Positions 58,201-64,000 of a stretch of 64,000 nucleotides of DNA are shown piece by piece. The notes beneath the pieces were generated by a model that searched no databases, had not been told where the DNA came from, and saw nothing but the letters and a program-made list of their open reading frames with translations. This DNA is from Lepas anatifera (Eukaryota; Arthropoda; Thecostraca; Lepadidae). The stretch lies in assembly GCA_034440635.1 (NCBI GenBank), contig JAOTON010001911.1, positions 170,001 to 234,000 of the forward strand, in the 5' to 3' direction. How positions within the stretch are numbered: position 1 is the first letter of the stretch; every line of letters begins with the position of its first letter. A program made the position numbers and the translations under genes.

Positions 58201-61200
58201 GTGAAACGTGTTTTAGTTCAGATTTTCCCTGTCTGCTTATTTCTCGTCCATGTCACATTTAGTTGATGTCCTGATTACTTTGAGCTGCATATAATACTCT
58301 CCCCAATCCTCAAGGGAAACCATATTTTAGTGTGCTTATGTTGCTCAGGAGTTCATAAGTGCTCATTGTGCCTATGCGGCTAGCAACTCGTTTGGTGAGA
58401 TGCTAACTCCTTTTTATTATGTCTTTAGATCTCATGTCTTAAATGATAATGCTCTTAAGTACTCTTAAGGGCAGTGACAATTAACCCGCGCCCCACCGGG
58501 GGTCCGCGCCACCTTCGCCAGGGGGCCACGATGGCCCCCTCTAATCCGAAATATGGGCGTTGGCAATCTGAAGTGCATGAAAGTCGCGTGAATTCGTATT
58601 ACTTGCATGTTTTGTGCTGGTATGGTTTGACCTCGGGTCAATTGGTAGTCGGCTATTTTCACTAATATGCAATGATTAAGCCACTGGGCTATCTTTGTTT
58701 GAGTATTGAGGCCTGGTAAGTACATTTGATGATTGGTTTTTTGTTGTGGAACGTAAGCCTCCGCCGTGGTTTGACCGCCGGGTCCTCGTGACGTAATATG
58801 ACTGGGTGAAGGTAAAGTGACCTTGCCGTTTAATGAAGCCGTGACGCAACACGATGGTGTTTGTTTCGTCTTCATTGGTAAGTTATTGTAATACTGTTTT
58901 GACCTCTGGTGTTGGATGACCTTGGAAAGTCAAGGGAATATGACCCTGGGATCCGTGAGGTGTCAAAACGTTGTTTGGGTTGGTTTTGATTTTTTGTGGT
59001 TTTATATTGAATAGTTTTCCCTGTTTTATGGGAGGTGCCTTGACCTGACCTCGGGACGAAATCAAATCCCGGATACCCTTGTGCCCTGGGGGTCTGAGTG
59101 TGGGTTTAATCGACGATTTGAAATGTGCTCTGCTCTAAGGTGGTGGGTGACCTTGGTTGACCTCGTCGGTGACCTGACCTTGGTGCCCGGGTAAATTTGG
59201 ATTGGGAATGATGGGGGTGCCCTAGGGTGTGCGCCTGTTTTTTGCCTCCCAAACTGGGGCCTGCCCGGTTAACACGCGCATTGACGGTGGGGGCGGGTAC
59301 CCGCCCCTCTTCGGGTTTTTCAAAGATAACATAAAAATGGCGTGGTGTAGCGCCGCCGTACTTGGCCTACCTTTTCTCTCATCATTTTTACAACTTTTGT
59401 CCAAATCTTAAGGTTAGGTCATCTCAGGTCAGGTCACCAGGACAGGTCAAGTGACCTGACCTAAAAAAAGTTTAAGATACCATAAGTCGGAACAGGGTAG
59501 ACTTGTCCAATTGAAACTCATATCTCATGATGGCCGCACCGATTTCTCTAAAATATGTTCCGGTATTTTTTATATCGATGACCTAAGGTCAGGTACGAGC
59601 CATGACCTCTCCATTGGAAATACACGGGAAAATGGTTTTAACTGAATAACTTAGTAACGGAAGGTGATAGAGCGTTTATTTTAACTGCATTTGATTGGCC
59701 TTGTCTTTGCGGTTCTATTGATATGCATCTTATCTAATTTGACCTCGACCTGACCTCAGGTCAGGTCAAATCCTTGATTTGGTCTAGCAAGGTCATATTA
59801 TATATCATTCGATTCGTCTTGATGCGAGGATTCATATGGTTCAAGTTGTTTTGTTCTATCTTCACTTGTTCAGATGTAATGACCGAAAACCTTCATTTGC
59901 ATGTTATCCCTATGAAGCCATGTTTTGACCTCTAGTGACTTTAAATGTGACCTGACAACAAAAATGTTCCGAATATTTTGGATGGAGAAGTGGTTGGGCT
60001 ACACAAGATTTCGCTACCTAGCGTGGTTCTCGAGATCTTAGGGGGGGACCCGCCACCCCCGTCAAAGCGAAGGTGGCTCAGACCTCCGTCAATGCGCGTG
60101 TTAATGCGGACCCTCTGCTAAAGAGTTCTCGTTTTATAATGGGCTTTGAACCGAGACAACAGTTTTGCAGAGCATGTCGAGACGCTACTATCGACATATT
60201 TCATTTCACCCAAAGCTCTCTGTTTTGAATTTCCGCACGCTGGATTTTGTGGGGGGGCACACCCCAAGGTAAGGAGGGTGATTTCACTCTTTGAAACCAC
60301 GAAGGAATCCCTTTTCTTCTGACAGGACATCCCAAGTGTTATTATATTATATATATATATATATATATTTTTTTTTTTTTTATATATATATATATATTAT
60401 TCAATGGCATCGCCTTCGCAGCGTTCCATACCGTAAGCCGCCGCAGGGCGTTAGGTTTGTTATTATACGCGATGCTTAGGTCAACCCAGTGTAGTAAGAC
60501 AAGAGGCGATATTTTTGTTTTGAGTGATTTAAGATGTGGTTTCCTCATGTTCAGAACTATTTTGTCCATGGCTTTTCCTTTAGATTTCGACAAAGAGAAA
60601 TATTCCTTCTAACAGAGATAACATTTTCTTGAAAAGCGGGGCGTTGAAGTGATTTCAGTGCTTTCGTCTTCGATATGCTCGGGGGTGCCTACGCGGATCT
60701 GAATGGCGTTCTCCTGCGCTAGGGTAGCTGCTTTCTCACCTCCTTGCTCTCTCTCTGGCAGACGAGGCCTCCAACGGCGTTGACGACGACGGGCACGCGC
60801 TGCCGCCGGAGGGGGGATGCGCCCGCCGCGGCTGGAGCTGCCACCGGCGGCGGCCGACGAGAGCGTGCCAAGAAGGACCCCCAGTTCATGGAGGGGGTGC
60901 CGGGCGTGAAGGCGATAGTGTCGCAGCCGCGCCTCAGTCAGATACAGAAGCGGATCCAACAGATGTGCGGCTGGCAGGAGTGAGTGCTGCGCCGGCCGGA
61001 CGGCTGAACTGGGGACGCACGAGACACTCGCCAAGGAGCGATCGGCTGAGTACTTTTGGTATTGTTGAGTTGGGTGAATGAACGCTTGCGCATGCAGGTA
61101 AACTCAGAGTTGGATGGAGATTATCTGAAGCATTTAAAGTAGGGTAGACTTGCACTGAGTCTAGCTATGCCAACATTTATTTTTACTGTTGTGGATTATT

Positions 61201-63206
61201 GGTCCTGTTGCTATACCGTTGTTACTGAGTGATTTCATTTATGTCGATGTTGGGGCGACTGGTGATCAGTGTGTCCGTGAAGAGAGCGGACAGACTTCCT
61301 CCTCTGCACCGTTCCCCTGACCTCCCCTCACGTGTCGGCAGTACCAGCCCCCCCTGCGGTATAATTCTCTTCATCATCCCCTCCGTGTGTCGGCAGTATT
61401 GCCTTCCCGTGTGGTGCCTTTTCCTTCACCTCCCTGTCGCGCCCTCTCATGGGCACCATATGGCCTAGACCAAATATGATGGTGCTAGGCCATTTGGTGC
61501 CGTCGGCCGTCACTGTGTCGGCAGCACTGGGTTACCTGCGGTACGTTCCCTTCCCCTCTTTTTGTGTGTGGCAGTAGTGGGTCCCTACCCTTCTTTCACC
61601 TTCTTCCATGTGTCGGCAGCACTGGTTTCCCCTGCGGTACCGTTCTCTTCACCCTCCTCTGCTTGTGTGTCGGCAGTAGTGGGTCCCTACTTTTCTTCAA
61701 TGTGTCGGCAGCACTGGTTTACCCTGCGGTACCGTTCTCTTCACCCTCCTCTCTTGTGTGTCGGCAGTATTGGGTTCCCTTGCGGTACCGTTCTCTTCAC
61801 CCTCCTCTGTGTGTCGGCAGCACTGGGTTCCCCGGGTGCCAGCCGGTCTCTATGGACCGGGAAAACATGCAGTTCCTGGCCGATATGCCGTACAAGGTCT
61901 CGTGGAAGGCGGACGGCACCAGGTAAACTTTACAGCGTCTGCCCGCGACCCCGGACACCGAATCAAATCCTGGTGGATGCTGCTCGTTGATAGATTATTT
62001 TGAATAATGATAGCCTGGGGATGGTATTGTTAAGAAGTGCAAAGGAGAACTGCGGAAGATCGATTTGGGATATTTCTAGCGTACTTGTGCTTGATTAATG
62101 ATCTCGGCTGTGCTTTCATCATATTCTAGCTGTAAGTGAAGTTTATTTACTTGGTACCGGTTCATTCGTTCGACTGGTACCAGTTGTTTTTTTGCAACCT
62201 TTTCCTGCATTCAATGGAACATGTTATATTTTATGATTGCATATTCGTGTTTTTGGTTTATTTGCTTTAGTCTAGGAAGAATATTAGTAGGAATTTGGTG
62301 TGGGGCAGCAGCTATCTGTTGACTGTATTTTACATATGCATTGCTACGCAAGTTTTGCATATAGGACATTGTGAGTTTTTGTGTCCTTGATGTTGTTGGT
62401 TCCTTAGCATGGGCTCTAAGAATATAACGAAGGGGATTCAAAAGTGTATGGGCTTTGCTTACTTTGAAAAGTAAAACAAGCCTTTTTGATCTCGTAACTA
62501 TGCGCCCTGGTTACGAAACAATTCCGAAAAGGTATGTGCATAGTGGACGTTCACCAACTAATTACCGGTACTTGTTGTCAGGTACATGATGTTGATAGAC
62601 GGCGAGGACCAGCACTATTTCGCCGATCGTGACAACTCGATATTCCGTGCCCGGGGGCTCACCTTCCCCTACCGCAAGAACCTCAGTGAACACCTGGGCG
62701 ACACACTTCTGGACGGGGTAGGCTGGCACCGTCGGAGGTACTCTTGCTGATTGAAGAACAGGAGTGCCGAAATGCTTTATGTTCATTGACTTGTGACATT
62801 ACCAGTAAGATAGTTCTAGGACGATGTTCATGGGATGATTCAGCCGTAGCGTCGTATATTTTCGCTTATCGGTGCAAGTAAAATAGCTGTATTTTATTTG
62901 TTTAAGGAAAACATACGTGTGGAATGGTCTATAACAACGAGTTTTTACGTATGCCGACCGGTGGGCCCACGTCACCCCCCCCCTGGTACAGCGGCTGACA
63001 CCACGTCACCCCCTCCCTGGTACAGCGGCTGACGTCACACTTTCCCTGGTATAGCGGCTTACACTGACTGTGGTTGTATTCAGGAGATGGTCATAGACCA
63101 GATCAACGGCCAGACCTACCCGCGCTTCCTGGTCTATGACGTGATACGGTTCCGCGGCGAGGAGGTGGGCAAAACGCGCTTCGACGTCCGCCTCACCTGC
63201 ATACGG
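46054..63206 (+). CDS. RNGTT: Bifunctional mRNA capping enzyme, exons 1-8 (3' end outside the window)
   Basis: Nuclear enzyme that removes the gamma phosphate of nascent pre-mRNA and then adds GMP. Eight coding exons, all GT-AG, give about 396 residues, against roughly 600 for animal homologues; the rest lies beyond the right edge. The triphosphatase domain is complete, with signature [10 protein letters not shown] and catalytic Cys135 and Arg141. It starts at [11 protein letters not shown] and ends at LPDWC. An acidic then basic linker (exon 5) follows. The guanylyltransferase domain starts at [10 protein letters not shown], with motif I KADG (nucleophile Lys305) and a LLDGEM motif. The later motifs, including the oligonucleotide-binding fold, are not in this window. 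The frame holds throughout except for one surplus base in exon 5. Intron 3 hosts a gustatory receptor gene. Confidence 0.93.
46690..46965 (+). repeat. 45-46 bp array of duplicated exon 2 acceptors
   Basis: Tandem units each hold AGCCTCTGCGCAG followed by a copy of the first bases of exon 2 (GTGAAGCTCGGTCTCTG). Acceptor-like AGs end at 46713, 46758, 46804, 46850 and 46940; the unit at 46895 has TG instead. An outlying copy ends at 46647. Only 46940 continues into an open exon. Confidence 0.9.
46941..47133 (+). CDS. RNGTT: Capping enzyme exon 2
   Basis: 193 nt after TCTGCGCAG, donor ATCG|GTAGGT. Encodes [16 protein letters not shown] to NPLEII, plus the first base of the next glycine codon. 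Confidence 0.93.
47134..48266 (+). other. Capping enzyme intron 2
   Basis: 1.13 kb. It holds CGCTACTCCGCTAC-type loose repetition near 47990-48060 and no other recognised feature. Acceptor TTCTGCAG. Confidence 0.7.
48267..48378 (+). CDS. RNGTT: Capping enzyme exon 3 (triphosphatase catalytic loop)
   Basis: 112 nt encoding [20 protein letters not shown] to FQRA. It carries the H-C-x5-R phosphatase signature. Donor AAG|GTCAGA. Phase fits both neighbours. Confidence 0.93.
48379..48470 (+). repeat. Short tandem repeats at the exon 3 donor
   Basis: Three to four loose units of GCAGACAAAGCGCGGTAAGG begin right at the donor. Each contains GTAAGG or a similar GT motif. Confidence 0.6.
48515..49541 (+). 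mobile_element. TTAA-2 element (in capping intron 3)
   Basis: TTAA at 48515-48518 and 49538-49541. Left end TTAACCCACGCCCCACCGGG, right end CGGTGGGGCGAGGG then TTAA. About sixteen AGGTCA/TGACCT hexamers by eye in 1027 bp. Confidence 0.9.
49617..49862 (-). CDS. Small hypothetical reading frame
   Basis: 81 codons from ATG to TAG on the minus strand inside capping intron 3. The start [20 protein letters not shown] and the aromatic-rich remainder look protein-like, but I know no family and see no supporting neighbour. It may be chance or a transposon remnant. Confidence 0.25.
   Translation of the reverse strand: MSITVTPEEALHVWKSYQQIKALHESPIFYHHIWKDIMEFCWIYNKMDYFTLKKQRFGAFKLYSALRQRPCYLIEVHLMSL
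50130..51030 (+). repeat. Large GC-rich minisatellite in capping intron 3
   Basis: About 30 variable units built on CGTCAGCCGGGGTGTACAG with GGGCTGTA, GGGAGTA or AGAGGAGTA links. The unit has no stop codon in any forward frame, so all three plus frames stay open for over 300 codons. I do not consider these genes. Confidence 0.9.
51348..51804 (+). mobile_element. TTAA-4 MITE (in capping intron 3)
   Basis: TTAA at 51348-51351 and 51801-51804. Ends AATGGAATGTGGCAC and GTGCCACATTCCCTTT. TGACGTCA at 51556-51563, CCAAT at 51577-51581. Confidence 0.9.
51805..52717 (+). other. Intronic sequence upstream of the receptor gene
   Basis: Expected location of the receptor promoter. No TATA box or repeat is recognised. 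Confidence 0.3.
52718..53968 (+). CDS. Gustatory receptor (GR family), intronless and nested
   Basis: A single 416-codon frame, ATG to TGA. The product has about seven hydrophobic segments (around residues 31-70, 85-112, 147-169, 187-214, 264-287, 293-314 and 369-389). The C-terminal signature TYVIVMQQF at 381-389 fits the TYhhhhhQF motif of arthropod gustatory receptors, and SEIYTLV in segment 5 also fits. GRs are inverted-topology ligand-gated cation channels in the membrane of taste and other sensory neurons; the ligand cannot be told. The gene lies within intron 3 of the capping-enzyme gene on the same strand. Arthropod GR genes usually have introns near the 3' end, and their absence suggests a retrocopy or intron loss. 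No frameshift is present. No AATAAA is seen shortly after the stop. Confidence 0.85.
   Translation: MMTGRPPALGRCRAASQLPSADDQFTGPVRLYLTLLQYTGMLAGSSWWMTLYQTLLTLLMTCTAAFYAYWNYSLGKSSWLKTGHFVLAARASAMFGLVDLILLVIIALSFFLSRPQCARAISDSRKCLHDMYALDGYSAGLKSLRRFSMMAVLSLVALVVVMSLICFGFTSGVELCETMSSASVSRVFLWIMTALRCVIVLLLQAKYCLVFNMIGTGFEIVNVELERAVESGLEPPADHLKQLRLFQSRLSAIFSRLTSSVAPELILSLVFGVGSEIYTLVLVAATIRTRELNQYAPILVVFFYAAMVMLVWPCYDVQKVLDRVESTRGLLLRLPWTSPDPGREAGRMLDSVTIDLDTLGDLGPFRLKLSTALSATATVITYVIVMQQFVMSELSCAGAGHEANVTADQCLDSWFQ
54235..54408 (-). mobile_element. SINE-A copy with a different tRNA head
   Basis: The shared tail (CGACGCACCAACTACCAGGG, GGCGTCGCC) is joined to a head reading GGATGGGTGGCTTAGTGGAT and CCCGGGTTCAAGTCCC on the minus strand, distinct from the head of the copy at 30876. 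Confidence 0.75.
54409..55086. other. No feature seen
   Basis: Intron 3 sequence without recognised genes or repeats. Confidence 0.3.
55095..55316. mobile_element. hAT MITE family C, 222 bp
   Basis: Perfect 8 bp duplication CTGCAACT at 55087-55094 and 55317-55324. Starts CATACGCG and ends ACACTTATG. Confidence 0.9.
55739..55935 (+). pseudogene. Penelope-like GIY-YIG fragment
   Basis: Plus strand reads [18 protein letters not shown], then [20 protein letters not shown] and KTEHNI before a stop. This matches the GIY-YIG nuclease layout (YQFTC, IGET, R-x2-EH) but is clearly a different lineage from the copy at 45338. The reverse-transcriptase part is missing. Confidence 0.65.
56049..56175 (-). 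mobile_element. SINE-B copy with internal deletion
   Basis: The tail (GAGTCGGAGTCTCACTAAAG) and the tRNA-like head (GGTAGCTCAGTTGGTAGAGC on the minus strand) are both present, but about 190 bp of the middle found at 43106 is missing. Confidence 0.75.
56176..57679 (+). other. Right part of capping intron 3
   Basis: AT-rich sequence. A 46 bp segment (TCTAGAATTTAGCTTGATCC onward) is tandemly duplicated at about 56492-56585. The intron ends with a weak acceptor tract and GCCCTCAG. Confidence 0.5.
57680..57783 (+). CDS. RNGTT: Capping enzyme exon 4
   Basis: 104 nt after acceptor CCCTCAG, donor TACG|GTGAGT. Encodes [20 protein letters not shown] to LPDWCY, the end of the triphosphatase domain. 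The first base completes an arginine codon from exon 3. Confidence 0.93.
57784..58480 (+). other. Capping intron 4, left part
   Basis: Holds ACACATAA-type short repetition around 58125-58180 and otherwise nothing recognised. Confidence 0.4.
58481..59272 (+). mobile_element. TTAA-2 element with many small deletions
   Basis: Starts TTAACCCGCGCCCCACCGGG, ends at the TTAA shared with the next element (59269-59272). It aligns end to end with the copies at 20322 and 48515 but lacks many 1-8 base pieces, shrinking it from about 1010 to 792 bp. Confidence 0.8.
59269..60104 (-). mobile_element. TTAA-1 element
   Basis: Reverse orientation; TTAA at 59269-59272 and 60101-60104. Begins TTAACACGCGCATTGACGG and ends CCGTCAATGCGCGTG then TTAA. 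Both families share a TTAA at the left junction. Confidence 0.85.
60343..60400. repeat. (TA)n-T(n)-(TA)n microsatellite
   Basis: About ten AT units, a T run of 14, then about nine TA units. Confidence 0.9.
60762..60979 (+). CDS. RNGTT: Capping enzyme exon 5, with an apparent frameshift
   Basis: Acceptor CTCTGGCAG, donor CAGGA|GTGAGT. Entering in the phase set by exon 4, the frame gives an acidic linker, [18 protein letters not shown]. The conserved part ([20 protein letters not shown] to QMCGWQ) is in the next frame. Reading the G run at 60811-60816 as five rather than six bases reconciles both and restores the phase for exon 6. Either the sequence has a homopolymer error or this allele is broken. 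Confidence 0.85.
61331..61820 (+). repeat. Array of duplicated exon 6 acceptors
   Basis: Nine copies of GTGTGTCGGCAG or close variants, each followed by CACTGGGTTCCC-like or TAGTGGGTCCC-like sequence and, in several units, GCGGTACCGTTCTCTTCACC. Acceptor-like AGs end at 61341, 61396, 61524, 61574, 61619, 61676, 61711, 61767 and 61820. Only the last leads into the conserved exon. Confidence 0.9.
61821..61922 (+). CDS. RNGTT: Capping enzyme exon 6 (guanylyltransferase motif I)
   Basis: 102 nt after CGGCAG, donor ACCAG|GTAAAC. Encodes [18 protein letters not shown] to VSWKADGT. The lysine of KADG forms the covalent GMP adduct in this family. Confidence 0.95.
61923..62581 (+). other. Capping enzyme intron 6
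   Basis: 659 bp, AT-rich, GTAAAC donor, TTGTCAG acceptor; no repeat recognised. Confidence 0.7.
62582..62717 (+). CDS. RNGTT: Capping enzyme exon 7
   Basis: 136 nt, donor GACGGG|GTAGGC. Encodes [20 protein letters not shown] to HLGDTLLDG, covering the segment after motif I and the start of the L-L-D-G-E motif. Confidence 0.95.
62965..63060 (+). repeat. Three 30-34 bp tandem units in intron 7
   Basis: Units contain CCCTGGTACAGCGGCTGAC, ending some 20 bp before the acceptor of exon 8. Confidence 0.75.
63084..63206 (+). CDS. RNGTT: Capping enzyme exon 8 (last in window)
   Basis: 123 nt between GTATTCAG and CGG|GTAAGT, phase 0 at both ends. Encodes [20 protein letters not shown] to VRLTCIR. 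The following exon is not found before the window ends. Confidence 0.95.
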
Positions 63207-63790
63207 GTAAGTGAGCCCGGTTACCCCACAGAGTGAGCCTGATTACCCCACGGAGTGAGCTGAGCGGGGATGAGGTGGCGAGTGGATAGACCTTTCTTCA
63301 GCCATCGGTCCGATCGCGCGGAGCCTCTGAATAAGTCATCTGATCCCCAAACCTTCCACAGGGTATCGACGCTATCCGTGAGTGGTGCGTCGTTAAATCC
63401 CAACAATTATAAGGAGTGAGTGAGCCTGGTTACCTACATAGTGAGCCTGGATCCCCTACAGAGTGAGCCTGCTTACCCTGCTGAGTGAGCCTGGTTACCC
63501 TACTGAGGGAGCCTGTTTACCTTGCGGAGTGAGTCTGGTTACCCTACTGAGTGAGCCTGATTACCCCACAGAGTGAGCCTGGTTACCTACAGAGTGAGCC
63601 TGGTTGCCCTACAGAGTGAGTGAGCCTAGCTACCCTACATAGTGAGTGAGCCCGGTTACCCCACAGAGTGAATGAGCCTGCTTACCCTACAGATTGAGCC
63701 TGGTTACCCTACTGAGGTAGTCTGGTCACGCAGCAGAGTGAGTGAGCCTGGTTACCTTGCTGAGTGAGTCTGGCTACGCAGCAGAGTGAA
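63207..63790 (+). repeat. Array of exon 8 donor-derived units
   Basis: More than 20 units of about 22-28 bp, core GAGTGAGCCTGGTTACCCTA. It starts directly at the real donor (GTAAGTGAGCCCGGTTACCC). A SINE-A copy interrupts the array. Confidence 0.9.
63264..63412 (+). mobile_element. SINE-A copy inside the donor array
   Basis: tRNA-like head (GGGGATGAGGTGGCGAGTGG) and a tail ending GTGGTGCGTCGTTAAATCCC. It is flanked by GGAGTGAGCTGAG and GGAGTGAGTGAG, array sequence that serves as the target duplication. Confidence 0.7.
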
Positions 63791-64000
63791 CCAGTTCACC
63801 GTAGAGAGTAAACATTGTTTCCTCCCGGAAAGAGCATGCTTACTCCACGGAGTGAAACTGTTTACTCAACAGCAAAAGAGGGAAAAACTAAGCGCTCCAC
63901 TGTTGGTAAAATATATGAAGCCTTGCATTTCTCTTTTGTTTTATTACAAGGTGGAAGGCAGCAAACTGAAACAGAATTTTACCTTGTTGTAGTCTCTAAC

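Noticed and set aside
63207..63790. Regular short repeats resembling a CRISPR array
   Set aside because: Units are contiguous and variable with no unique spacers, in a eukaryotic intron.

Overview
The window looks like nuclear DNA of an arthropod, most likely a crustacean or another non-insect pancrustacean; I cannot name the species. The evidence is spliced genes with GT-AG introns, a 7TM receptor carrying the arthropod gustatory-receptor C-terminal motif, a cytochrome b5-related desaturase of the insect/crustacean type, and a very heavy load of eukaryotic transposons. There is no operon structure, CRISPR array or rRNA. Most long reading frames are accidental translations of minisatellites or of transposons.

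Genes. (1) About 4.6-5.3 kb, minus strand: two joined exons of a tandem CCCH zinc-finger protein of PARP12/ZAP type; an acidic exon at 8.9-9.06 kb may belong to it or to a neighbour. (2) 29.4-31.2 kb, minus strand: a complete two-exon cytochrome b5-related fatty-acid desaturase, 485 aa. (3) 46.05-63.2 kb, plus strand: the first eight coding exons of the bifunctional mRNA capping enzyme (RNA triphosphatase plus the start of the guanylyltransferase). It runs off the right edge and has one apparent frameshift in exon 5. (4) 52.7-54.0 kb, plus strand: an intronless gustatory receptor nested inside the 9.3 kb intron 3 of the capping gene.

Mobile DNA. I assign working names. TTAA-1, TTAA-2 and TTAA-3 are 0.65-1.0 kb non-autonomous elements flanked by TTAA (piggyBac-like target) and packed with AGGTCA/TGACCT hexamers. 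TTAA-4 is a 450 bp MITE with TTAA ends. Eleven hAT-type insertions have 8 bp target duplications that can be read directly. There is one TA-flanked mariner-like element and one 6.1 kb TA-flanked element. Two tRNA-derived SINE families (SINE-A, SINE-B), three degenerate LINE fragments and two Penelope-like GIY-YIG fragments complete the set. The 34.9-41.5 kb stretch is a five-level nest of insertions, four of them with readable target duplications.

Most unusual signal. Several minisatellites sit exactly on exon-intron junctions and are built from copies of the splice site itself: exon 2 acceptor, exon 6 acceptor and exon 8 donor of the capping gene, and an acceptor of the CCCH gene. A detached array at 14.7-15.5 kb has the same form. 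This suggests that exon boundaries repeatedly seed tandem arrays in this genome and leave rows of decoy splice sites beside real exons.
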